A stretch of 64,000 nt of DNA from Anaspis maculata (taxonomy: Eukaryota > Arthropoda > Insecta > Coleoptera > Scraptiidae), in assembly GCA_949128115.1 (NCBI GenBank), contig OX421964.1, positions 16,020,892 to 16,084,891 of the forward strand. The letters are read 5' to 3'. Made by a program: the position numbers and the translations under genes. This document shows positions 48,808 through 59,368 of this stretch, one piece after another (position 1 is the first letter of the stretch; each line of letters opens with the position of its first letter). Below the pieces are notes generated by a model. That model was not told the origin of the DNA and searched no databases. It saw nothing but the letters and a program-made list of their open reading frames with translations.

Positions 48808-50067
48808 CATGGGCGCCCGCAGGATTTTTGTCAGGGGGGGGCAAATAGCTTCAGTTAGAGAACGTCACATACCTACCTGGCCTAATTTGCGAAGTCCTTT
48901 AGATTAGCGCCGCAGGTGAAAATTTTTTCGAATAATAATAATAATAATGGTGATAATAATTATTGTGCGAAAAATAAGGAAATATATTTGAAAATTGAAC
49001 TTAACTTTAGAGAAATTTATTAAAATTTGTAATTTTGTACAAAATGTATAAAAATTTACTTCAAAATAGCCAGGTCAATAGTTACACTCGTTCATTATCT
49101 TGAAAAAACCCCTAGTGTTTTAAACCAGAGGTTTAGAAAATTTCAATTATTGCCATGATTGATATAGAGGTCAATTGTTACACTCGTTCATTATGTTAAA
49201 AGAAACCCCTTGTGTTTTAAACCAGAGGCAGAGGTTCAGAAAATTTCAAGTATTGCTATGATTGATATAGGTAGGTCAATTGTTACACTCGTTCATTATG
49301 TTGAAAAAACCCCTGGTGCTTTAAACCAGAGGTTCAGAAAATTTCAAGTATTGCTTTGTTTTGCTGTCTTTAACGATTACCTATTAGGTTTAGGAAAACG
49401 CGAATTGAAGTCTTCTAGGGTCCTTTCCAAACGGAAAATAGTAGTTTACGATACGAGTTGGCTGTTACATAAGTGGTTTTCAGACACGAAGCCGAAATTT
49501 GCAGAACGAGGGCGCAGCCCGAGTTCTGTAAGAGGCTGAGTGTCGGAAAGTATCTTGTGTAACAAGCCACGAGTGTTGTACAACATTTTACGTGTTTGTT
49601 TCAGTGCAAATTGTGAAAATGTTGTAGTTTTTGAGGTTATTTTGACAAGTGTCAAATTAAGTACATAAACTGTAAAATCCATATACAGCTTATATAAAAG
49701 TCTTTATATCTTATGTATCAACACAACAAACACGTAAAATAACATAATTATTTCACCCTATATTGGGCAGTGGAGCTGGTAGCTGGAATGCACAAATTGC
49801 AGATCGTTACCTACCTACCTACCTATCTACCTATTTTATGACTTTACGGGTAGCTATCTAATTTAGGTAGAAGCCTAATGAAATTTCAAATTGCTCTAAC
49901 AATTCAAAAAAATGTAAATTACCTTCTCAAAGTTTTTTCTTTCGAATATGAATTTTTTTTTCCTTTCTCGAAAAATTTTTTTTTTTCGTAAGGAAGAATT
50001 TATTCAGCTGCTCCGGAGCCAGGGGGGGGCAAGTGCCCCCCCTTGCCCCCCCCTCCGGGCGCCCATG
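48808..50067. mobile_element. hAT-type element, 1.26 kb
   Basis: Ends CATGGGCGCCCG and CGGGCGCCCATG with a perfect 8-bp duplication GATATGGG (48800-48807, 50068-50075). The empty site is present in copy 1 (inverse, near 28048). No transposase. Confidence 0.95.
49070..49372. repeat. ~100-bp tandem repeat, three copies
   Basis: GTTACACTCGTTCATTAT starts three times (about 49079, 49177, 49282), each followed by CCCCT.GTG.TTTAAACCAGAGG. It lies inside the hAT element. Confidence 0.9.
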
Positions 50068-51427
50068 GATATGGGACTGTTTGCGGGCACTTTTGGAAAA
50101 AAATAATTTCCAAGATTCATGACTCACCCTTTATACAAAAGAGAAATTCATCACAGATTTAGAGGTTGATTTCTGGCACTCATTGTTTTTCCATAAACAG
50201 TTCACCAAAATCTTTTGAAACAACGAAAATAGAAGCGATCGAAGAACCAACTTTTGTTCCTCCACAACTTTAAAACTGGAAGACATTAGAACCTTTTCAA
50301 CATTTTTTCAGCACTCTACTACACCTCTACATTACGCACTTTCAAGATGGTCCGACATTTTTGAGTCACCCTGTATAAATAAATTTGCTTTTCTTCAACG
50401 AGATACTGGACAATGAATGACATGGGATGATACGACACAAATGACACCATGCACGAATAATGGCGCCGGGTGGAAATCTCTCACCCCACCAACGCATTAC
50501 ATTGGCAATAATAAATAATAATATCCGAAGATACTCTAGTGATTAAATTCATTGAGGGTGACTTAGCGATTGTTTATGAATAATGCACAGTTATTATTGG
50601 GGAATAAATGGTGCCAAAGTGGAGTGAACACAGGTAGGTATATTGTTGGTTAAGAACAGGTGATTGTCCGCCAATATGTATTTGTTTATAGTGATCAAAC
50701 CGGCTCAATCACAAACAAAATGTGCAATTTGGATGTAATAAATCATTTTGTGGGAAAGTTTGACTAATATTTGATACGGAATAATGTATTCATTGAATCT
50801 TATGAACTCTTATGAACAACTGGCATAATAAGCCCCTTGGTTATAATGAATAAGTGATTTTAAAATAATTATTTGATGTAAACGACATATGGTCACATAT
50901 ACTTTGTTATAGTATTTGTTATCAAATTGGTACGAAACAAGTATTTATTACCTATAAATGAAACTTTTCTCTCAGTGTGGGGCCGAACGTTCGAATTTTC
51001 GATCAAGATGCCAACATAGTTACATTTCCCTCACCTGATCAAAATTAAAATATATTGTTATTCATTTCCGTTATTTACCTTCGTAAAATTCTTGAATTCG
51101 TTGAATTCAACGATGTGACGTTTGTTTGCCTCCAGAAAATGTCAACCGCCATGTTGTTACGTCACACTTCTCCGGTCTATTCCCAGTAGGTCATGTAAAT
51201 CTAAATGCAGCTTTAGATTTAGTTACAAAAGGTATAACGTAACAGGAACAACAGTATCAGTCACAGTATAAGTAACACGTACAGATTCGTAAAACTTACG
51301 CCGATAGATGCTTATTACGATTTTTTTTCAAGAAACTATCCAAGTGGACAGAAACATGACACTTTCAACGAAAGTAACAAAAACTTCGCGGTTGATTTTG
51401 ACTGACATGTCAAACTGACTTGGGACT

Positions 51428-51462
51428 AGAATATAATATAATATAATATAATATAATATTTA
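51428..51462 (-). repeat. LINE 3' tandem tail
   Basis: About six to seven ATATT/AATAT units instead of poly(A), directly after the AATAAA-containing end of the 3' UTR. Confidence 0.85.
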
Positions 51463-51724
51463 TTGCTTACAAAAACTATGTACAGTTCTATAGCAAGAGT
51501 GTGGACTCTCCAACCCAAAATAAAAAAAGAAAATTGATAACCTGGAAGTATTGAGACAATCGGATCAACTAAACACAAAGTAATATAATAAGTAACATAA
51601 ATAAGAAAAACTCTAACTCAAACAAAGCCAAAATGATACAATATACAAAATATTTATGTGCGGACAGAATAATAAGGCAAAATAAAGAATACAAAATAAA
51701 TAACAATGAATAAAAAAATACCCC

Positions 51725-54700
51725 CTATTCGTTCAGAGCGAAGGCTCGCAAGCTAAGGACACCAGTGACGAAGCTTACCAATCTCTTTGCCCCGGAAGCA
51801 GAAATGCCATCAATGTGACTGTACAGTCCGCCCATGTCCGATACTTTACCCAAAAGCCCGCCCCGCAGACCCACGTACAAGGGGCACTCAAAGAAAAGAT
51901 GTTCCAGCGTCTCCAAACTTCCCAAATTACAAATTGTGCAGAGTTCCTCTGCATTGACTTGGTATGAGACACCATTATAAGTAAATCTGTACTTCTTCTT
52001 ACAACATAAACGAATTTGAGCTAAGATTCTTATAATTCTGATGGAGATGTCGAGGTGAAGGTACTTGGGGGTAATGGAGAAATCTGAGCGAGGCATTGTC
52101 ATAGCCGAAAACGGAGAATATCGCGAAGCAGTCAGATGTTCATTGTTCATTGTATACAGGTACGATTTATATTTTTCTAGGTACAGAGAACAGTCGTAAC
52201 GCGACAGAGTCTGAAAATCGGTTTGGCATTCTATTTTATCGAGAAACTTGTATACCTGCGTGACCCAATTATATTTACACTTATCTGTTTTATACTGTTG
52301 ACACAATCTATCAAAACATATTCTAGGAAGTCTATTTGAATCCATAGACAGCAATTTAATTATCCAACTTAAACAATTCTTGAAGATAATGAAGCTCAAG
52401 TGTACACAACCAAACTCTGAGCGAATATAGCAATCAGGCGTAGAAATCGGTAAAAGTAATAAACGTTTGTAGAAGTATACTTGCGCCCTCTCTACTACAT
52501 CCGCATATCTAGCACCCCAAAGTGGCAGACAGTAGGATAAAACAGACACGACCAAAGTCTCAAATAAGTGTTTCCTAACGTCCCATTTACTAAGCTTTGA
52601 CTTGATCATAATTGACAATACGGAGCCAATTGCCTGTTTAGCCCTGATCAGAGTAGTCTTAGCCATCTCCGCAAAAAGTGAGGATGAGGATAGAGTGACA
52701 CCCAGATAAGCAAACTTATTAACCATCTCCAAGTCTGTGTTTTGATACCGAAACCTAAAGTCGGACGGTCTTCCTCCTCTTCTGAAATGCATAATTTTAG
52801 TTTTTCTGATGTTCACCTTCAAAGAGTTCGTTGAAGTGTACCTTTCTAGGATATTAAGTTTTCTTTGTAAGTCCATTTCCGAATGACCCAAAATGACCAG
52901 ATCATCGGCGTAAAGTAATAGTACCACGTCCACTTCTTTGTTTATAGAAAGGCCAATTGAACCCGCGGCCCTAAAGTACTCATCCAAGTCAGCCAGAAAT
53001 AATGAAAACAGCAAAGGGCTAAGGATCTCGCCCTGCAATACCCCTTCTCTAACGGGAAAGCTCCTGGAAATTCCATTGACAGTTTTAACTTGAAATGAAG
53101 CATTACAATACAGTTGTCTCAGTAGCCTAATAAATTTAGTGCTGACCCCCAAGCTATGCAATTTTTCCCATAGTAAGTCATGATTTACAGAATCAAATGC
53201 TCTAGTAAAATCGACGAATGCGGCAAAAACACACTGCGACTTCCGACGAATATGTAACTGAATGATGCTAGTGAGGGTGAAAACATTGTCCATACATCCT
53301 CGTCCCCTACGAAAACCCGACTGATGTTCGGGTATTATTTCGTTAGACTCCGCCCACTCACTAAGCCTTGAATGCAAAATCTGAGTAAAAATCTTCAGGA
53401 TATTATTCAGTAAGGCAATCCCTCTGTAGTTGTTGGGGTCCTCATACGCACCCTTTTTGTGTAGCATGATTAGAATTGCACTGGTCCAAGAAGTTGGCAT
53501 TATCTCAGAATCAAGAATGGAATTAAAAAGACTACACAAATACAGTAACCAGTTTTGCGGCAAGTTCTTATAAAATTCATATGATATTCCGTCAATACCC
53601 GGAGATTTGTTATTCGGACAAGAATTAAGTGCTGCACACAGTTCATCCAAATATATGGGTGCATCCAAGAATGGGTGAGTCACTCCAAAAAAAATAGTAA
53701 GGGGAGTGACCGAACAGACAGGACTCAATAGCCCCTGATAAAATGTTTCCCAGATCTTTATGTCTAAGTCAACTCTATTTGAACTCCTTCTGAAAAGTTT
53801 AATTGTTTTCCAAAATTGGCTGGAATTCCTGATATCACCTAGTTTTTCAAGTAAGCTCTTTTCATGATTTAATCTTTTCAGTCTCAGTAATTTATTGTGC
53901 TCTTTCTTTGTGTTTAAATAGTCGTTTCTTGCCGAATCTGACCAATTTTCATTGAAAGCTCTTTTTAATTTTATCTTTAGTTTAATTTTCGAAAATCGAC
54001 AATCAGCATCAAACCAAGGTTTTGAGAGACAAAAACTGCACTTTGATTTTTTATATGTCTTTCGCATACCCAAATTTTGAGTCACCTCAATAATTGTACC
54101 TACCAAACCTTCCTGCATGTCTTCAATTCCCGCTTCACCGTTGAACTGTACATTAGGTGAGTTCTGCATCAAGAAATTATAATTCACGGCAAGTTCCGCG
54201 TTCCACCTAATCACTGAACTAACTCCAGACTCGGTGTCTCTCGGCAAGCTTGTACCTGGCATTTGGAAAGGACAGGTTATGGTTAAAGACACAGGAAAGT
54301 GATCAGAACCAGTCAGAATCTCCCTCACCTGCAAATCCGTAACCAAATCAGCTGAGACTGTGGAACACCATGCCAAGTCAATAACGCTCCGCCCATTAGG
54401 CCCACAATACGTGAATCTTGCAGGTCTGTCCCCAGCGATTCTGCCATTGATTAAATAAAATGCATTGAGATCCATAAACTCCGCTAACAGCCGTCCTCTG
54501 GCATTAAAAACTTGATCGTTGCTCTTCCTCGCTCCAAACATACGTGAGTCCTCGAAAAAACCCTCTATCGGCTCAACTCCAAAGCTACCCATTCTACAAT
54601 TAAAATCTCCCATTATAAAGCATGGAACTCCAGAGAATCGTTCGCAAGTCTCAGACAGAACAAGCTGGAAATTTTCAAGAATAAACTCGATATTTAATAC

Positions 54701-55144
54701 AGGTTTAAAATAAACATTAAAAACAATAAATTCGTAATTCAGATAAGAAACAAGACAAGAAATCCACCAGGGTGTGTTATCAATAAGGCGTGTGTTTAAG
54801 AACTTTTTCGTCAACAACAACAAGCCACCACTCGCTCTTCCCGCTGATTTATCACGCAACGCCGGTGATGCTATAATGTTATACATTGCCATGCAATCGT
54901 CGCTCACAGCATCGCTAGTGAGCCAAGTTTCACACACACACACGACCTCCGGCAACCCATCAGAAGCATTGTTTTTCATGTAGTCCAATAAATTTTTATA
55001 CCCGTGCACATTAAAAAACAATAGTTCCATAACGTTTTCACAAAAATTTTTCTTACGGGCACTGTTTTTCCTTGATGAGTGCGGTTTAGCAGTGATTAGT
55101 TTTTTGACTGTAAAGTTTCGTTGACACTGTCCCAAACGAACCAC
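51725..55144 (-). CDS. LINE ORF2: AP endonuclease and reverse transcriptase
   Basis: 1139 residues. The APE-type endonuclease spans about 40-290: E72 in CETWLT, GDFN at 179-182, D256 in SVIDLAW and the SDHFPVS motif near 280. The reverse transcriptase spans about 510-800 (NNKSPGIDGI 511-520, YRGIALLN, SGFRRGRGC, FVDFTRAFDSVNHD, LQGEILSPLLF and YADD at 745-748). The C-terminal zinc-finger-like CCHC is C1069, C1072, H1082, C1087. It nicks the target and primes cDNA there. The clade is unresolved; I would test Jockey/CR1/L2-type groups. The first ATG overlaps ORF1 by 49 bp; a more usual start would be the M before ELLFFNVHG (residue 39). The frame is -1 relative to ORF1 and opens through a slippery heptamer. 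Confidence 0.93.
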   Translation of the reverse strand: MVRLGQCQRNFTVKKLITAKPHSSRKNSARKKNFCENVMELLFFNVHGYKNLLDYMKNNASDGLPEVVCVCETWLTSDAVSDDCMAMYNIIASPALRDKSAGRASGGLLLLTKKFLNTRLIDNTPWWISCLVSYLNYEFIVFNVYFKPVLNIEFILENFQLVLSETCERFSGVPCFIMGDFNCRMGSFGVEPIEGFFEDSRMFGARKSNDQVFNARGRLLAEFMDLNAFYLINGRIAGDRPARFTYCGPNGRSVIDLAWCSTVSADLVTDLQVREILTGSDHFPVSLTITCPFQMPGTSLPRDTESGVSSVIRWNAELAVNYNFLMQNSPNVQFNGEAGIEDMQEGLVGTIIEVTQNLGMRKTYKKSKCSFCLSKPWFDADCRFSKIKLKIKLKRAFNENWSDSARNDYLNTKKEHNKLLRLKRLNHEKSLLEKLGDIRNSSQFWKTIKLFRRSSNRVDLDIKIWETFYQGLLSPVCSVTPLTIFFGVTHPFLDAPIYLDELCAALNSCPNNKSPGIDGISYEFYKNLPQNWLLYLCSLFNSILDSEIMPTSWTSAILIMLHKKGAYEDPNNYRGIALLNNILKIFTQILHSRLSEWAESNEIIPEHQSGFRRGRGCMDNVFTLTSIIQLHIRRKSQCVFAAFVDFTRAFDSVNHDLLWEKLHSLGVSTKFIRLLRQLYCNASFQVKTVNGISRSFPVREGVLQGEILSPLLFSLFLADLDEYFRAAGSIGLSINKEVDVVLLLYADDLVILGHSEMDLQRKLNILERYTSTNSLKVNIRKTKIMHFRRGGRPSDFRFRYQNTDLEMVNKFAYLGVTLSSSSLFAEMAKTTLIRAKQAIGSVLSIMIKSKLSKWDVRKHLFETLVVSVLSYCLPLWGARYADVVERAQVYFYKRLLLLPISTPDCYIRSEFGCVHLSFIIFKNCLSWIIKLLSMDSNRLPRICFDRLCQQYKTDKCKYNWVTQVYKFLDKIECQTDFQTLSRYDCSLYLEKYKSYLYTMNNEHLTASRYSPFSAMTMPRSDFSITPKYLHLDISIRIIRILAQIRLCCKKKYRFTYNGVSYQVNAEELCTICNLGSLETLEHLFFECPLYVGLRGGLLGKVSDMGGLYSHIDGISASGAKRLVSFVTGVLSLRAFALNE

Positions 55145-55842
55145 TGCTCATTAATTTTCAGTTTGTTATAGGCAACTATCACCGCCTTTCCTCCTGCTCG
55201 CTCTCCTCTTGCTATGTCTCTTAATTTCTTCTGTATCTTTCTCTGTCCCTCGGTGAGGTCATCATTGACGTAAATATGTGTCCCCTTCAACTTTCTTCTG
55301 CTCCCCATCAGACGCTTCTTTTCTTCCCGGTCTTTCAGGACTAACAAAACGTTATGTCCTATGTGATAGGCTTCCTGAATCTGCACCGTTACTCCCATAT
55401 GTTTTGTAAACATCTCGTTCACTTCACTTTTTAAGTCTTCACCCGCTCTAGACATCTTCAGACCGCTCACAACAACGTTGTTTTTCTTCTCCTTTCTTTC
55501 CAAATGTTCAATTTTCCCTTCCAATGACTTCAGCCTTCCATTCCATGCCGCACGTTCTTCATCCCATGCTGCCTCCTTCTTCTTAAACATGTCCTTAATC
55601 TGCATTATTTCGCTGCGAAGCTCTTCGTTCGATTTGTTGATTTTTCTTAGTTCTTCCATTATGAGCTGGAAAGAGCCAGAATCCAACGCACCTTCCCCCA
55701 TTTCAGGCTTCGGCGGAGTGCTGAGCGTCTTGCGAATCTTGCCTATGTTGAACCGAATTTCCTCTGGGTCCTCCTCAAGTCGCCTCTTGAAGTAGTCGCT
55801 AATGCTTCCCGAACTACCAGCTCGTTCCCTTCCTCGTGGCAT
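55096..55842 (-). CDS. LINE ORF1 protein, L1-ORF1p-like
   Basis: 248 residues. A basic, Ser/Gly-rich N-terminus is followed by a coiled coil from about 55 to 120 (MEELRKINKSNEELRSEIMQ). Next is an RRM-like region beginning near KKNNVVVSGLK, and then the C-terminal region IYVNDDLTEGQRKIQKKLRD, an arrangement known from L1-type ORF1 chaperones. Expected to trimerise and coat LINE RNA. There is no zinc knuckle. The stop TAA (55096-55098) immediately follows A AAA AAC. Confidence 0.88.
   Translation of the reverse strand: MPRGRERAGSSGSISDYFKRRLEEDPEEIRFNIGKIRKTLSTPPKPEMGEGALDSGSFQLIMEELRKINKSNEELRSEIMQIKDMFKKKEAAWDEERAAWNGRLKSLEGKIEHLERKEKKNNVVVSGLKMSRAGEDLKSEVNEMFTKHMGVTVQIQEAYHIGHNVLLVLKDREEKKRLMGSRRKLKGTHIYVNDDLTEGQRKIQKKLRDIARGERAGGKAVIVAYNKLKINEQWFVWDSVNETLQSKN
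55099..55105 (-). promoter_or_regulatory. Candidate -1 frameshift site (LINE ORF1-ORF2)
   Basis: A AAA AAC in the ORF1 frame, directly followed by the TAA stop. A -1 shift continues into ORF2 without a stop. Identical to the gypsy heptamer at 35080-35086. Confidence 0.65.
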
Positions 55843-56272
55843 AAGTGTAAATAAACAACAGGTGATAGACGAAAGCGTCCGAGTCTCAGGCTTCGCAAAA
55901 AGTTACAATGCGATAAACGAAAGGATAAAAAAGACGCTTCCACCGATTCAGCAACGACTTTCCAACCAGATTCTGGCTCGGAAGTAACACCCCGATGCTG
56001 GACTCACCACTTAATCGAAGCACCGTAAAAAGGACTGTCGAAAGGTCCAAGTGAATGCGGAAAAAAATTACAAAAACACTAAGAAAAGACCGAATTGTTG
56101 CAGAGCCATACTAACACGTGCGGCTTTACTCTTTTATCAGTCCCCACTCTAGAAAGGACTAGAAAGGGTGGACTAGAACAATAAACGTTTTAGAACTAGA
56201 CAAAGCTAAAGCTACTTTTTTCATATACTTCCATTGCCTACTGAGATAGCAATCCATCTGAAACAACCTATA

Positions 56273-56726
56273 TACAATGTGATTCAAAAATGTCCAGAGC
56301 CACCTTGAAGCTGCGTAATATGGAGATGTAGTAGAGTGCTAATGATTTGTTGAAAAAATGCTATTATCTTTCAATTTTGAAGTTATGAAGGGACAAAAGT
56401 TGGTCCTTCGATCGCTTCTATTTTCGTTGTTTTAAAACTTTTAAGAAAAATTAATCTCCAGGATTCATTACTCACCCTGTATACAATACAGAAGTTTATT
56501 ACAAATTCAGAGGTTGATTTTTCTTCCCATTATTTTTCCCTCAACAGTTTATACTAAAATCTTTTGAAACAACGAAATTAGAAGCGATCGAATAAGGACC
56601 AACTTTTGTCCCTTCATAACTTCAAAATTAAAAGAGATAGGATTTTTTCAACAATTTTCCAGAACTCCACTACACCTCCATATTACGCAGCTTCAAGGTG
56701 GCTGGACACTTTTGAATCAGCCTATA
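56273..56726. mobile_element. Palindromic MITE related to the 27738 module
   Basis: Ends TACAATGTGATTCAAAAATG and TTTTGAATCAGCCTATA. Arms pair through CCACCTTGAAGCTGCGTAAT and its inverse. Centre shares CGATCGCTTCTATTTTCGTT with the CACTG-element module. TATA on both sides. Confidence 0.85.
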
Positions 56727-56756
56727 TAGCTATAAAATTGATTATCTCGAAAGCTT

Positions 56757-56997
56757 CATAACAAAAGGGCGTATTCCCAAAATTGCAACTTTTCAGGATA
56801 CAAAAAAAAGTTTAGAAAATCGATTTATTATTTTATTTTAACAAACCAATATTCAATATTGCTTACTTATCACAGAATAGTCATTCACAATAATATAAAA
56901 ATTGGAACCTTCTGAATAAAAGGCCATAAGCTACTATAACAGTATAGTAGCTTATATCTCATTTTCGTCAATTTTGGAGATACGCCCTTCTGTTATG
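56757..56997. mobile_element. MITE, 241 bp
   Basis: 29-bp ends at about 90% identity (CATAACAAAAGGGCGTATT at the left, inverse of TACGCCCTTCTGTTATG at the right), plus a central palindrome ATAAGCTACTATA/TATAGTAGCTTAT near 56929-56958. Confidence 0.85.
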
Positions 56998-57251
56998 ACG
57001 CCCTCGATATGCAAAGTTGATTTTTCTAGCTCTTCCTCTATATTTATACCCACCGACACGTGCATTCTTATGCGTTCACTCTTCTCCAAGCCTTCAAGCA
57101 TTATTCAATCGTAAATAACACCTCTCACTTATACTCAAAGCCCAAAATCATCATGGTATTACAAAATTTCGAATCGAATCTCATTCTCGAAGGAAAAGAA
57201 AAACAGTTGAATTGTTTGCCCTTCTGCTGTCACGTTTGTTTGAATTCTCAT

Positions 57252-57906
57252 TATACAGGATGGTTCAGTATTAATATGAAAAATTTCCAAGATCGATAGA
57301 GCATGCGATAACAGTAAGAACAAACCCAAAACTATACATCAAAAATGCATAATAACGGAGATATAGCCTGTCAAAGTTGAAGAAAAAAAACTGGGAAATA
57401 CAGATTGAAAAATAGTTGTCAAATGTCAAATATGATGAAAATAATGAGTTACGAATACTCAATGTTTCTGAAATTTCACACTAAAATATCTCCGAAGAGT
57501 CCGAAGTCACTGATCTGATAAAAATTTAACACGCATAGGTTTCTGCTTCTAAATTCAATAAGAATATCAAAAATCTGATGATTTCTACACAAAAGTATGT
57601 GGGTGAAAAAGGGCAACCCCCCATAATCTACGCCATTTGAGCCTTTTGTATGGAATTTTGATTAGGTGATTGACGGGCACCTATTCAAGGTAGGATTCAA
57701 TCTATTTACATGAAATTTGAGCAAAATCGGCCATATGGTTCAGAAGTTATAATAGAAAAACGGTTTTTTACCTTCAACTGTGCCGCCGGGCTATGTCTCC
57801 GTTATCATGCATCTTTGATATATTATTAGTAGGCTCGTTCTTGATGCTCTTTTATGCACTATCGATCATTGAAATTTTCCAGATTAATCCTGGACCACCC
57901 TGTATA
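57252..57906. mobile_element. MITE, 655 bp
   Basis: Ends of about 52 bp are inverted at roughly 80% identity (TATACAGGATGGTTCAG at the left, CTGGACCACCCTGTATA at the right, with GATCGATAG in both arms). No coding capacity. Confidence 0.8.
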
Positions 57907-58639
57907 AAAAACAACGTAGTAAATGGAATTGTTCCCATAAATCCCACACTTGTCACATTTTCTAGAATCATAATTTATATTTGTTATTTTTCAATCTATT
58001 GCAGACGGGAGTATACGATTTTGCGTGGACTACTGCAAACTTGATGATTTAACACAAAAAAAACTTTTATTTACTGCCTCGGATTGACGATACTTGTCAA
58101 AAAATGTCAAAGATCAGAATGAATTCAATCAGTCTGTGATTTTTTTAGAATTATTTGAGGACACAAGACAATTATTTGCTGATTGTGTTGAACAAATACA
58201 TTTGTTGGAGCTTGGGAAAAATAAGGATAACAAGCAGAGTGGCTGCGTCGTGTCTTATCAGTTGTGTCGTTTCTGGTAAAAACTAGAAACTCTGCTGAAC
58301 CCGAAGTAGGCGAATGGAGGTTGTCAAGACGACGAGTGAAACAAAACAAGAACACTTTGCAATATTTTTGAAACACCGCCTGCCAAAATAATTCTGTGAA
58401 ATTTCCTCTAAAATAAAGACCATTCTACTTCTACAAGTAGTTCAGGGTATTATTGTCTTTCGACAGACCATCGCTGATGGTCCATGGAGTCGAGATCCAT
58501 CATCCAGTAAGTGGGTCTACATCAACAATCTACCATCAAAGGACTACAAGTACTAACGAAGAGAAAAATGAGCAACCCAAGACAAGACAAGAAGACGACA
58601 CTACGGTTCTTATTGTAAAAATTGTTAATTAAGGCTTCT
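57907..58639. other. Unassigned
   Basis: No gene recognised; short frames at 58094 and 58125 have no family resemblance. Confidence 0.4.
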
Positions 58640-59368
58640 TCAAGCTCCATCCATCATTCAAGTCCGGTCTTGAAAATCCAGGCCGATTTTACATTTTCTA
58701 GCGGAAAATTCCCAAGGAATTGGTAAAAAAATTGTTGGAAAATGTTCAAGGACCAGTTACCTCTTGTTCAATGAAAAAAATGATGAAAATCTTTTTATTG
58801 GATAAAAAGTTGGAAATTTTGCTGTTTTTCGAAAAAGGAAAATTCGAGAACCGTGGGTCCGATTTTGGAAGTTTTTTTTGAAGAACCACCTTCAAAAAAC
58901 CGGAACCGTGTCGATTTTGAAAATGAGTCTGCACGACGCCCAATCTAATCTACTTCCGATATCAGTTGGAATTTTTAGAAAAAAGTCGATTCCCAAACAG
59001 GAATGAATTTTTGAGTGGAGTCCTGCAGCAAAAGCGAGTCATCCTGGTTAAAACACAGGCGAGAGCCCTCTCGAGTGGCAACGGCTAGGAGAAATTTTGA
59101 AAAGTCATAACGCCCGGCTGGAAAATGGTTGAAAACTGCAACTGCAGACTCAGTTTGACTCTTTTGTTGTGTTGCTTTCTGCCAAATTTGGTTCCAATCT
59201 CCCAGATAGATTTTCAATAATTGAAATGGTGAAGTTTTGAACTCTGACATTTTTTATTATTTGACAGATCAGAGGTAGGGCAATACCCCCAATTGTTCTG
59301 GATACGGCTTTCAAGGGCTTTCAAATGCCATACTGCAAGTCAAGTTCCGTGAGATGCAGTCTTGATAT
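58640..59368 (+). repeat. Dispersed repeat family R, copy 4
   Basis: Matches copies 1 and 3 (GAAAATGTTCAAGGACCAGT; CTGCACGACGCCCAAT; GTGGCAACGGC.AGGAGAAAT; TTCCGTGAGAT). Lacks the roughly 90-bp TCTGCACCTAAAAT part. It is cut at 59368 by the LTR-like pair. Confidence 0.75.

Larger units (their letters stand above)
46339..50977 (-). mobile_element. CACTG-ended DNA element, copy 2, with three insertions
   Basis: Inverse copy of 27140-28817. Subtracting the insertions at 46779-47577, 47726-48638 and 48808-50067 with their duplications leaves about 1.65 kb, the length of copy 1 without its 33-bp duplication. Confidence 0.85.
45761..51180. mobile_element. Outer DNA element of the nested stack
   Basis: Inverted ends ATAGACCGGAGAAGTG and CACTTCTCCGGTCTAT, with pairing for about 75 bp (45761-45836 against 51105-51180, sharing AACATGGCG..TTGACATTTTCTGGAGG). 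Without the nested CACTG element its own DNA is about 780 bp. No transposase; TA-rich flanks leave the class open. Confidence 0.75.
51432..56155 (-). mobile_element. Full-length two-ORF APE-type LINE, about 4.7 kb
   Basis: Minus strand: a 5' leader of about 310 bp, ORF1, ORF2, then a 290-bp 3' UTR ending in GCAATAAATATT and an ATATT tandem tail. GGACTAGAA flanks both sides (51423-51431, and at 56156-56164 with a second copy at 56170-56178) and fits a target-site duplication. Both ORFs are uninterrupted, so the copy may be recent. Confidence 0.9.

Noticed and set aside
49801..49832. Telomere-like ACCT repeats
   Set aside because: ACCTACCT runs are four-base simple repeats, unlike the arthropod TTAGG telomere unit.
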